A stretch of 64,000 nt of DNA from Nephromyces sp. MM_2019 (taxonomy: Eukaryota; Apicomplexa; Aconoidasida; Nephromycida), in contig JADHZB010000961.1 of NCBI GenBank assembly GCA_015657535.1, forward strand, positions 22,047 to 86,046. Direction: 5' to 3'. Positions 43,242 to 54,332 of this stretch are shown piece after piece. A program made the position numbers and the translations under genes. The notes beneath the pieces were generated by a model. That model worked only from the letters and a program-made list of their open reading frames with translations. It did no database searches and was not told where the DNA came from. Position 1 is the stretch's first letter. Each line of letters opens with the position of its first letter.

Positions 43242-43402
43242 GGACAGCTAAGGCCTAGAAAAACTACGTCAACGCAGGAAAGCGAAGGCTCGGAAAAGCT
43301 ACGTCCATACAACAGAGCGAAGGCCTGAAAAAATTCCGTCAATGCAGTAAAGCTAAGGCCCAGAAAAACACGTCCATGCAGGAAAGCTAAGGCTTTGAAG
43401 GG
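43242..43402. repeat. 35-36-bp minisatellite, about 4.5 copies
   Basis: Tandem units share AGCTAAGGCC...GAAAAA...ACGTCAA/CCATGCA. Copies begin near 43242, 43277, 43313 and 43348, with a partial copy near 43381. The unit is not a multiple of three. It lies between two candidate genes. Confidence 0.88.
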
Positions 43403-43689
43403 GAGTTTGACTGTGACTGCATCTTTCTCCGTAATCTTCTTGTACCATTAAATATGCCTATATGAGCTGGTCTGCCATATATGCAGTGCGGTATGCAGTT
43501 ATGACCTTTGGCCCTCAGACATCATTTTGCAGTGTATTAGCGAGAGTGAAAGCTACCTCAAAGGTCTCTATCGATAGCCAACTGGACTGACAGCATTCTG
43601 ATAGTCTTTTTCAATTTGTAAAGAATTTTTATTAGTTATTTTTTGGATTTTTAAAAATATTTGCTTCTGTTTTTTTTTGTCAGCAGTAG

Positions 43690-44412
43690 GCTTTTTTGGT
43701 GCGCATAATAAGTACAAGCGCTAGTGCTGCAGCTAACGCCGCTAGATGTACAGAGACTCTCACTATTATCATTGTAGATAGCCCAGGCGTAATTTTTGTC
43801 TCCCGAAGAACATCGCAGGTGCTCAAAACGACGCTCTGTAGCACTGCTGGCTTAAAGATAAGGAGTATGTTCCCCAGGGAGGCACTCAAAAAACTGGGAC
43901 TTATTCATACTGTAAATGCCAACTCAATAGTTTAGTTTGCTATTTTGCGTAAGAGGCGGAACTGCCATTAAGTTGCAATAAGTACGTTGCAGGAGTCAGT
44001 CTAACCCTATCACGACACACGTCATCCCCAAACATGTTTACAACTGGAAAGCAGACACCGAGATCCCCCCTCTTTCTACCCTTAATATATTTTCTGAAAG
44101 TACATCGCTATCCAACTGCTCTCTACTTACGGTTATCTTCCATATGTCGGCCCCCTAGCTTTTTGCCGAAACTGGGCGGAGCAATTTCTTCTGTACCTAG
44201 AAAACTTGACTGTACCTCTGGGAACTAGATTAGCAATTCGAAATTCTACAATTTATACAAAACCATCAGAGTGCCCCATACATGCACTTACGGACATTTT
44301 CCTCCAGGAAAATCAAGAACTCATATGCAAGCTCACTTCTGAGTTAAACCGGGCTTCAATTGCAGCAGTAAAGCCATTTTATATTGCGCCCAGGTATATA
44401 TTGAGCGTGTAA
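43690..44412 (+). CDS. candidate two-exon protein of unknown function
   Basis: Exons 43690-43911 and 44101-44412 join in phase 0 across a 189-nt intron with a GTAAAT donor. The first frame has strong RNY codons, an alanine-rich start and RSMFPREALKKLGLIHT. The second reads LLSTYGYLPYVGPLAFC...NQELICKLTSELNRAS and ends in TAA. No start codon was found upstream, and the first exon is also open on the minus strand. No family is recognised. Confidence 0.35.
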
Positions 44413-45703
44413 AATGGGGGTACGTTCACTTAATAAGAGCAAGGACCTCAAAGTAGAATTGAAATCGCGCGTACAAAGGATAATAAGTCATGAAGCAGCG
44501 TCACAAACAATGCCGAATGCAAGCCAACAACGGTAATGTCAATATTGCAATCTTGGGGACAATTTAAATAAAAAAATTGGGCGTGCAGTGTAATAAGAAA
44601 ACAGTTTCTGAGTCACTCAATGGGTGCAAGAATACTAATACTCGCCATTTTTGCGCTTCACAAGCAAATGGATCTCTATTCCTTTTTATACGGAGCCTCA
44701 ACAAGTAAAAAGATTAAGTTAGTCAAAATATTTAAGAGATCTTATCTATGGTAAATTATCAAAGGAAAAAGGCAGAAGGACTCGTCACACAGCTATGCAA
44801 TGCTAGCAACAAGAGTGATCACAGAAGGTACTACAACGTATTGTATTTGCAGTAATGCACTTAAGCATACATTTATTGAATATAATTACGGTAAGAAAAA
44901 AGCAATAATACAGGTGAAGCAAAAGCTATTGATATGAGCTGAAATCGCTCACATATTTTGGCAGGGTACGAGGCCAGAAAAAGTCAGAACTACCGCTGTG
45001 AGCTTCAAAATTAAAACATAGAGAAAATCCAAAGAGGCATTAGATAATATAACAACGTATTCAATAAATGTTAAAACTCGAGGACGAGTTATCAGTTGAG
45101 CCTTGAACATATTAAAAAAAGCCAGTATTGACATGCAGCCGCACTAAATCGTGCGACAGTGTTGCAGCACATGCGGTGAATTTCAGCTAGCTAATACAAC
45201 CAGCTACGGCCACAATCAGGTTTAAAAACTCATCAAGTTCAATGCTTTGGATTTTTCAAATATGGTTCAGCAAACTGCCATCTTGGTTCACAGTAATAAC
45301 AAGCTCCTCAATCTAGTAAAGTACATGTTTGTAAGTACTTGGGCACACAAAATGGGGGCTGAAGAACTTACCTTGTATATACACACTACCGTATTTACTT
45401 CAATTTTACACATTTGTATATAAAGCGGGCATGCTCTGATTGTGCCTCCGAACTCATGTAAATGAGGAAAAAAAAACTCTACCAGCAAACCTGCACCAAT
45501 TTATTCACCAAGGCAAATTAACAGATAAGTCCCTAGTAATAATTGTGCTTCTAAAATGGGCAAAAATAACTTCATTTAATACTTAAATTATTAAAACCGA
45601 GGATATCCTGAGCATTTATTACCGTGAAAAATCACGTATAATCATTTCTTAAATACGTTCAAGGGGAGGTTACAACTTATTTACGTAAGTCAGCAGTTCA
45701 CTC
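44413..45703. other. no gene supported
   Basis: AT-rich DNA with only short minus-strand hydrophobic frames (44949-45134 and 45288-45488). Their composition is what AT-rich DNA gives by chance. Confidence 0.4.
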
Positions 45704-47147
45704 CTATTGTACTGCACTTTTTGTCTTGTTTTTCAATTTTTCTAAGGGGCGCTTTTTGCATGCCGAGAAAATTAAGGTAAAAACAAAGACAGGCAACCGG
45801 TAAAAAAACGCCAGAATAGTGCGATTATTTTTAATGGCTGGAAGAGATGCTTTCCGGGGTGTTGTTTCCAAAAAAACCTTCATCATATCTCTTTTGACTT
45901 TCACCGAAAAATCTTGGCTGCGAACAATTTTGTTTACAAGGGACTTCGCGGCTGCATTATCTGGCTCAAAGCCAAGTAGCTCCTCTAATGCCTGGCGGGC
46001 TGTATCATACTTTCCAATCCCCATATAAGCCTATAGATGCAAAAAAATCAATAATTAATAGCAATAGAAAGAGCATATACCGCGATCGGAAGAAAAAAGA
46101 TTATATATATTCTATTATAAGATAAGCATAACATAAGCAAGAAACATCACAAATTTTCGGACTAATGATGACCTGAGGTGCCATGACGGGAATGAGCTCA
46201 AAAGTGACGCATAATCAGACTGGCTTGTAAATTTTGTCAGGAGAAAGCGGCATAGATTTACAGGTATATGGTAGTCCAGAATAAAGATTTCAACTTACTT
46301 TTGGCAGCTCTGATAGCACAATATGCAAGATAAAATACCAAAGTATGATAGAAACTCTTGTTTATAGAGGATTTCGCATTCATATTATATACTCAATTCT
46401 ATTTGATTGAATTACTTTAGTGTCCACTACTTTGAAATACAAGGTTTCATCAAAGTATAGGCTACAATATGCTCCATATGAGCACTTCGACATTAAGATA
46501 ACAGAGTTTCGTAAGGCATCACCACAAAGGTTACTACTTGTAGCAAAATCCTCCAAGAAAGATATATAAGGCTTAAAGTTATGGAATTCGTGTTAAAAAG
46601 TATTTCATAAAAATTAATATCATTTTATGTTTCTTGGACTGAACCTTACCTGCCCTCTTCTGAACAAAGCTTTTACATTGGTATGGTCATGCTTTAGAAC
46701 TGCGCTGCTATAATAAAGTGATTCCCTATTCCTCCCTAGTTTGATCGTTACCAATGACAAGTTAAGGCATACTCGTATAAGCATTTTGTAGAAGCGTAGC
46801 TTTTTCTCTGCTAACATCGGTTTAGCATCAGGTGGTACGGGTTCATCATTATTAGGATTATTTAACTTCTTTAGAACGAATATTATACTATCCAAGCTTC
46901 GTTTCCAAGCAGCATATGCTTCTCTAAGATTGCCTTTTGAATATTCATCATTTCCTAGAGAGTCCAAGTCAGGAGGATCGCAACCATCAACAGGACCAGG
47001 AGATTCAAAGCTATCGGGAAAATTAACCGGGTCATCCTGGATTAGTGGTGTCTCAAGATTTGACATGACTTCTGCATTCTGATTTCTAGTGCTGTGGGTG
47101 CATGGTCGGGAAGCACTCCTGTTAGTCTGTGGTTTAGCGCCTTTCAT
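45704..47147 (-). CDS. tail-anchored TPR protein
   Basis: Two exons, 47147-46650 and 46030-45704, join in phase 0 across a 619-nt intron to give 274 residues. After a hydrophilic N-terminus of about 65 residues come three helical repeats of the TPR type: GNDEYSKGNLREAYAAWKRS, then CLNLSLVTIKLGRNRESLYY, then ALFRRGQAYMGIGKYDTARQ. Their order and the long insert between repeats 1 and 2 resemble the TPR domain of large FKBP immunophilins. No FKBP domain precedes them. A hydrophobic stretch near residues 235-252 (ILAFFYRLPVFVFTLIF) with a basic tail suggests a C-terminal membrane anchor. TPR domains of this kind often bind Hsp90 or Hsp70 tails; that role here is inferred. Confidence 0.82.
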
Positions 47148-47980
47148 AGTGATGCTTACGTCAGTGCCTTGACTAGCGGATGAGATTTTCAGCAGTTCCG
47201 TAGGGGCTAGTACATCAAAATGCAGGTATTCATAGAAAATTACAAAAAAAAACCTAAAAAGCAGGAGAGGTGCAGATGCTTAAGAAGGCTCAACTAATTA
47301 GAATTGCTCACATCCTTTTCCTTCCAAAGATACTCCTGTAACTAGCACATGAGCATTTACCAAAAAAAAGTTTTGGAAGACAGCCTTTTTTAAACAAGCG
47401 AGTCATTTGAATACCTGAAACTCGCCAGGCTAGCATAGTCCGAGAAAACAAGAGATTACAATAACAGTGAAAGGCTAAATATTACCTATTTCACAACACA
47501 CATAGTGATGTGGCACATAACTCGCAGTCAAGAGAAATGCAGAGTACATGAAAATGCTTCTAAAGGGAAAATTTCGGCATCGAATGAAGTGAAGAAGGCA
47601 AAATTTAGTTTCAGCGGAAATCCAACATGAAGAAGATTAGCAGATATTATACAAGTCACACTTTATTAGACAAATTTCAAGAGAGAGTAACAAAAAAATC
47701 GCCATTTGATGGCAAAAAAATTGCCCTTACATTGTGCTATGATGAACAAGCAGCTTAAGCTGATCACATCTAAGAATAAATAAAAAGTCAATATATATTA
47801 AGCCAAGTTACAAATTAAAATCATAACTGCACATCTCAGAGAACTTTAAAAATATGGCATTAATAAAATCCAATTGGTAAACACTAACTTATGATGCAGT
47901 ATATATACTTTTATGTACTACCTTATTACGCATTTCAAAGCAAAAATCTACCCCACGCAGGATAAAAAAAAGTGGCTAGT
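47148..47980. other. intergenic
   Basis: The short AT-rich spacer between two minus-strand genes, presumably holding the 5' region of the TPR gene and the 3' end of the transporter gene. Nothing else is seen. Confidence 0.45.
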
Positions 47981-48427
47981 CTATTGAAGTTTTTCTCTTG
48001 GGTGCTGTGGTAGCAATATCTTCATCCCAACGGCAATCAGAATAGCCCCCACTATCCATTCATTCGTCAATTTCTCGCTTAAAAGAAAAAATCCAAGCAA
48101 ACCGGTGGTAAGGAAATTAAGCCCAAATTGTGTTACCGATACATTCAACGCTGACGGCGCACTTCTTAAGGATTTCGAGTGAAACAAAAGCATTGCAGCA
48201 TTTAATAAAAATGAAGCTGCAAGCAGCACAGCCCTAAATATCAACTCAGTCTTTGGGTGCTCTTCTAAATACTGCAGATATATCAGCAATGGAGGAGTCG
48301 ACAAAAATGAAGCCGGGCTGAGCGCTAACTTAGTAGTAAACGCACCGACTGCCCCGAAAGCGCTACTAAGAGCTATAAAAAAGGTTAGGGATGCACAAGG
48401 CTGAGGAGTGGTCATATTATGCCACAA
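47981..48427 (-). CDS. EamA/TMEM234-like small membrane protein
   Basis: A single-exon frame of 148 residues. It has four predicted membrane helices: near residues 12-32, 64-84, 95-118 (containing SALNVSVTQFGLNFLTTGLL) and 124-142 (WIVGAILIAVGMKILL). The last two, with an SEKLTNEW turn between them, match the second half of the EamA/drug-metabolite transporter fold. The length and layout fit the TMEM234-like group. The start is the first Met at 48427, and a second Met four codons later is an alternative. The substrate is unknown. Confidence 0.8.
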   Translation of the reverse strand: MWHNMTTPQPCASLTFFIALSSAFGAVGAFTTKLALSPASFLSTPPLLIYLQYLEEHPKTELIFRAVLLAASFLLNAAMLLFHSKSLRSAPSALNVSVTQFGLNFLTTGLLGFFLLSEKLTNEWIVGAILIAVGMKILLPQHPREKLQ

Positions 48428-49421
48428 ATGGTATCATGGGGCAAAGTTATACCCTGTAATACTCGAATTCCAGCTAGATACCTGAGTAAAGAAGTTGACA
48501 GTTGATAGCAGATGACTGTCGAGTAAGCATGCCATACTTCTGGAACCTTTTATATTTTATCAAGGAAAAATTATTTCTTCCAATCATATTTCGCCTAGAT
48601 CATATTTCCATACATCATTAATGCGACGCAGACTTATCCTAGAAACAGGTTTACTCTCCCATGTAAATGAAGAAAGCTGAGCTATAGAAAATGATGGCAA
48701 AAGCAAGCAAAAATTACCCTTCTTTTGCAAAAAAAGCACTATTTAAAGCTTTCTCAAAGGGACTACAGCTGCCTGCATATGCGAGAAGTTCACTCAAGCT
48801 ATAAAAATAGAGCATACGGCAAGAAAACGGGTTAAACTTTACTAACAACTTCATTGCATTACTGGTGTGAATTACCCAAAAAAACCTGTCAACTCGCTAC
48901 TGTGGCGCCAAAAAAATGATACACTGTTAAACAAGCCACTCGGCACATACCCCGCCAAGAAGGACCTTGAAAGCATAATTTTCGTTAGATACCATTGATC
49001 ATAATTTTACCAAATACTGAAATCCACAGCAACCACGAAAAACTATAAAATAGAGTTTATTTCTAGTTATTCCTGGGAAACTAAGCAAAAGACTAAACAG
49101 TGTAACCTTCTTGAGTAGCTTGCATAGTACCTGATGCTCAAAACATCAGGGAACCTGCAGTTACCCTCTTTTATAATAAAATTTGGGAACTATTTTGTCT
49201 ACTTTCTAGACCTCTCCCATATTAGGCACTTCACTTAATTCCCAAGCGGTATTAGCACCATCTAACCAATATGTCTGGAAGCAACCTCATAACAGCGGAA
49301 CAAACTTCATAACATTAGTGGGATGGGAACACAACTCCTCACTCCGAGAGATAAAACGTTAATAGCAGTAAATAAGTCCCTAAAACGACGCTGTTTGCAC
49401 CAGAAGCCATGGAAAATATTC
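48428..49421. other. intergenic, no gene seen
   Basis: AT-rich, with no frame of note. It contains the upstream region of the TMEM234-like gene. Confidence 0.4.
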
Positions 49422-49452
49422 CATCGCCGATGGAATATTTTCTAAGGATGTC
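49422..49452. repeat. perfect 15-bp inverted repeat with 1-nt spacer
   Basis: GAAAATATTCCATCG, one C, then its exact reverse complement. It could extrude as a hairpin or bind a dimeric protein. It lies in an apparently intergenic stretch. Confidence 0.9.
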
Positions 49453-49736
49453 CCGATAGGGAGAAAATCAGCGGCAACACGCTGTGATTATGCAACACAA
49501 CATTTATCGGGCAAAAACTGATGTAATACACACGGACTTTCGATCAAAACGGGCTTAAATTTTTCATCACATATACACACTTGAGCATCGCATAAAGTTC
49601 CTCTCGATGTCATACTATAAAGGGCGAACTAAAATATGGAAGAAACCTGTATCACTACGGGGGATCCCAAAGGTCAACCAGCACGGCTGAGTAGTTCCAG
49701 CGGTCCCCACGGATTTGGAGACGCGCGCACCGTTGT

Positions 49737-49958
49737 TTAGGGTTCAGAAAAAACGACTAGTATACGCTTCGTGAAATACTTACTGTAAGGCTGTAATGCA
49801 CATACACCGAGGGAAAAAATTTCGCGCACAGGCGATAGAGACTTTGAAATAATGCATCTATGGGGCGACTTTGATACGCATAACTCTGGTGTGCCTTCTC
49901 GAGCTAATCTTTCGCCCTGATTACGAGTCTGGGCTCCTTCCATTTTCAAGTAAGACAT
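49737..49958 (-). CDS. hypothetical ORF of 73 codons
   Basis: A hydrophilic frame (Met-Ser-Tyr-Leu-Lys...) with reasonable codon variety and no repeats. It could be a first exon, but no partner exon was found. No family is recognised. Confidence 0.22.
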   Translation of the reverse strand: MSYLKMEGAQTRNQGERLAREGTPELCVSKSPHRCIISKSLSPVREIFSLGVCALQPYSKYFTKRILVVFSEP

Positions 49959-50045
49959 ATTTCAGAGGGACGGACGCAAATTAATGTATGCCAGAGAGTA
50001 AGTAATGAAAGAGGCAACTCAACAATTTACTGTGGTGCTTACATT

Positions 50046-50312
50046 TTATTCATTGTGGAGCAGCACGAAATGCGGAAGTAGCTTTAATTTCACTTGAAGG
50101 AAAAAACCGAGTCTACCACATATTTCTATGATATAATTATCAAGTATACAGCTCGTGGCATACATTTTGTCCCTAAAACGCAGTAGCAAGCGCCATTTGT
50201 GGTAGTCACAAAAGCGAGTGGAATTGCACTCTATTTTTACGTTATATTGGGCATTACGTGCCATTAAAAAAGCTAAAGAAGCTGCTAAACATATAAAAAA
50301 CAATGAAACCAA
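50046..50312 (-). CDS. hypothetical ORF of 88 codons
   Basis: The frame begins with a signal-peptide-like segment (residues 1-18, LFFICLAASLAFLMA) and continues with a cysteine-containing, mixed region. It could encode a small secreted or membrane protein. There is no splice or homology support. Confidence 0.25.
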   Translation of the reverse strand: MVSLFFICLAASLAFLMARNAQYNVKIECNSTRFCDYHKWRLLLRFRDKMYATSCILDNYIIEICGRLGFFLQVKLKLLPHFVLLHNE

Positions 50313-50895
50313 GCTGCTGTCGCATCACAAATAGCTCCTGCAGAAACAGCTATAGAGCCAATCTAATTCTTTTTCAGCTAAATGCCTAGTCTCGGCGTTG
50401 CTACTTTTGCATGGAAATCTGCTGGAAGACAGAAGCACTATATTATAATTCATGATCCTCTAATTCGGAAATAAAAGAGCAAATATACGAACTTTCCATC
50501 TATCAAGTTATTTTTGAAAATTAATTAACAGATTGGGTATTTTTGACCCCTAGGATTTTTATGTACCGTTAATTTACGGTGATGACTACCTAGTTCTGGA
50601 TTTGGGTTTTCCCCTCTTCCTATATACCACATATAAGCAGGCATATAACACGTTGAGAAAACTCCTCTTCCATACTCGATCCCTTCGGAGTATTATATAT
50701 TGAAAAATGCTTTTCCCTCCTAAATCCACTCAGGAACATTTAAGCAGAAGAAGTGCAAAATCTAAATGATGAAGCTGGAAGTAGCTAAAATTACAATGAT
50801 AGAGCAGTCACTAACCGTTATTAACTTAACTTATTAGCCTGTTTCATGCACAAAATTCCTCTAACATGAGGTATAAGTAAGCCGTTGCAAGGGCA

Positions 50896-52453
50896 ATGTC
50901 TTCTGTTTTTGTCTGCAACTCTCTTCAGTTCATTGTCAGTATGCTTGTAGCTCCGCGGAGTTTATAGAATATATCCTCGTGCTAAGCTAGGAAAAGCTTA
51001 TTTCACTTTGTGGCTGCCTCGTTGCAGGTGGTTTTTCATCTGTAATGAGGCGGTCAGTTGTATTTATGCCTGTTTCACCAAGGTCACCCCTGTATTACCA
51101 CAAATTTTGTGGAGAAAAAAAGCCTTTATTCTGTAGATCGAGGCACGACAGTGAGTCTTGCCACCTTAAATATCGCATGCAATACCTTCAGAAAGCTTTT
51201 CTTTTTGTGCTTTTTTTAGAGTCGTTGCTTAGGTAGCATCCACAAACTAATGCCTGTACAACCCGCAAAAATTTTTTTTCGTATTCCAAGCTTCACACCT
51301 CCTTTTTAGCAAATTGCCGCGAGATGTTCATATGCTTTCTGCTCCCTCCACGTGACGCAAATGTAAAACAAAAATTGAAGTTATTCCCGTATTCTGTTTA
51401 ACAAAAAATATGTGCTCCTGTTGGCGCGCGAGCCTTCCCCCCCTCCAGACAACGTAAGCCATAACGTAGGTTAAATATCATTTCAGGTAGTGAACCACAG
51501 GATGACGCAACGCCAGTTCGCCGCACACAAATTACCTTTGCTCCTCAAAGTAAGCATATGAAGTATCCAGAATACTTTTTGCACCCGCCCTCGCCCTTGG
51601 TAGTATATATATCATGCGTTCGAGGTTATACCTGCTGGAGATGCTTAAATAAAAGCTCTTAGCACTACTCATTCTGTTTCATGAGTTTGTGTTCACAGTT
51701 TTTGTACCACTTTATAATGAGCGCACTGCCGTGGTAGCGAGCAAGTACCAGTCATTAGCCTCTATAGTGAGTTTCTGCCTTTCGAAAGTGCCATGAAAAA
51801 GCTATATTCTATGTGTTATATTCACTTGTTTTAACCCTTGTAATCTTTGTCGGTACCTGGACAGATCCCTTGGGGGGAGGGCTTTTTTTTGTATTACCAT
51901 CATACATGACATAGAATCTCTCCTAATGTGGGATATTTAGCCTCCCATTTCATGCAGCTTTTCATTTTCTTTGCCCACTCGCTGCTACTTATATAAGTTC
52001 ATTACTGTTCCTAGCTTTGTGAAGTCCATTCTTCCTTTAATTTTTTGTACTTTGTTGAATCTTGATTTTTGCCTAGTTTTCCAAAGTTTGGGACTTTTGT
52101 CGGTATTTTTTACTTTCTTTCCTGAAACTACTCTCTCCTCCCATACGCCTTGTTCTTATGCCTCAATACGTTTGCCCTTTCCTCCCATCCACTGTTTATC
52201 CCTCTTTCTTTGAGATTACCAGAATTTTCGTTTTGTTTTTCGAAAGTTTTTGGTTCTGCATTTAGTTGCATAATATTGATGCTGAAATGACGGTACCTGC
52301 ATGTAATTTTTTGGTTTATCTTTATTTTCTAGATATTTTGTTTTATTAGGAGTAAAGTTTGCAGAATTTGTCTATTCTAGGCATGCGCTGTTGTTTGGTG
52401 CCGCGATATCTCTTCTTCTAGCCAGTTACCCTCAGTTGAAGTCCCTGTTGTAA
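50896..52453 (+). CDS. small multi-exon protein, possibly membrane-anchored
   Basis: Exons 50896-50938 (ATG), 51028-51150, 51487-51549 and 51699-51766 join in phase with normal donors (GTATGC, GTGAGT, GTAAGC, GTGAGT) and introns of 89-336 nt. They give about 99 residues, including PVSPRSPLYYHKFCGE and FVPLYNERTAVVASKYQSL. A likely last exon is 52350-52453, ending in TAA. It encodes a hydrophobic helix (HALLFGAAISLLLASY), but its phase requires one more small exon between 51767 and 52349. An alternative reading from 52381 ends near 52482. No family is recognised. Confidence 0.5.
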
Positions 52454-54332
52454 AATCGGAATTTATAAGCTTCGTGGAATGAAATTAGATCGCATACTGT
52501 GCCTTCTTTTTAAATAACTGGAGGATGTTCTCAATATAGATTGAGAAACATATTTGCTGCTGTTTTTTTAATTTTTATCTATTTTATTGTGAAGATTTTG
52601 TGATTACCTAGGAGGTCAGCCGCAATTTTTTTTACAAGCACGTTTACTTCCTCTGTTTATTCTAGGTAGTTTCCTATTGTATATTTTTGAAAACTAACCG
52701 TCTTTTATGGCCTCCTGTTGTGTGCTTGCCAAGTTATCGATAAATTTTGATCATCAAAAAAAGCACATGGTGATTGAGGCGATTGTGGAGTATAGCTACT
52801 GAATGAATTGGAATAAAATTCCCATTTTTTTGCAATTTTTCACTTTTTTTTTAATCATTGGTAATTTTTTTGATACAGCGAGAATTTGTTATTCTTTTTT
52901 AATGTATATTGTACGTCTATCTTCGTATGTCATTCCGCAAATTAAAATTTTCAATCTGAAAATTAAAATTTTCAAACTTATGCTTCGCAGAATTTCAGCA
53001 AACAAGTATTTACGTGAAATCTTTGAATACATTTATTTTCTAGTTTCAATTGAATGATTCTGATAGAAATTTTGATTTTGAGCTTGCTTTATAGCTATTT
53101 TTTATTAAGGAATACCTCAATTATGCATTTAGATGGATACAACGCTTCAATAATGATGTGGATATGAGATGTACTTTATTTTTTGCTGTTTGTTTTTTGT
53201 AGGATTTCCCTAATTATATATCTTGAAGCATGAATCGATGATACTCGAACAACTCTGAACTGATTAAGTATCCCCATACCCTTTTCAAAAGAAATCCATC
53301 GAATGAACTAACGTACTTTGGAGAAAAAGACGTAAATTTCCCTTCCAGAGGTAAAATTTGGGCTCGTATTTCTGCTTGGTAAAAGATTAAGCTCCTGCTT
53401 TATTTTTTACTCCGTTAATATTTTTTGGTTTCCACTACTTTTTTTACCATCCTCTTTTTATTTTGACGGAATCTTTCCTTCTTCATGTTTGCTTGCTGTT
53501 TTGATGTTTTTCTTCGTGTAGCAACTTGCTTTATCAATTTTTTTACCGTTTTTTGATTATTCCTGTGGCGTTATTCTTCAGTATCTGAGAGTGAAAGATT
53601 TTTCATTGAAGTATTCGTCTAGATGCAATACCATTTGCTTTTTTTCGTCTTTTTTAGTCTTCTGTGCCACATCAGCAGCCCCACGCTTGATAATATCGAC
53701 TATTCCCCTCCCCTGCGATAATATCCGAGCTGGTTGAATAGACCTATAATATGTTGAAATTTTCTTTGCACATATTTTGACGCTTTAAAATCGCTTTATA
53801 GTAATGTACTTACACACATGAAATAGTAGCATCAATTTTGTGCATCCATCAGCATGTTGTGTGTTGCTGCTGATGCATTTTCTAATTAAAAATGTTCTGA
53901 TATTCTCTATTTTTTTCAGCGTTTTATGCCACTTCATTCTACCTCTCATTTTAGAGAGTCAACTATTTGCATCTTTCTGAAGCTCTGCATCTCTCTGAAC
54001 GCTGAAATTTTTTTTTCCTAATTTCTAATAAAAATCTATTATCTTGGTGATACTAGGCTCTGCATTTTCTCTGAAAAAATGCTGAAAATGATGAAAAATT
54101 AATAGAAGCTACTGTTTATAATTCTGCAGATTCTTGATTTTTTTCATTTTTATTAGGCTTAAAAGGGCATATGAGATGTATCCTGTTTCATCTCTTTTTT
54201 AAAAGTATTCCTGATTTCAAATTATTCTTTAGGAGCTGAATTTTCCGTGTGTGTGCGGCATACGGTGTGTAGAGAACTGCGGTTCTACTGGTGGTATTAT
54301 AGTCTTTGAAGTATATTCTACCTCTATTAACT
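52454..54332. other. T-rich intergenic DNA
   Basis: Strongly T-rich on the plus strand, with many GCTGAA and TTTTTT motifs. It is the upstream region of the eIF3j gene. No coding exon was recognised. Confidence 0.45.
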
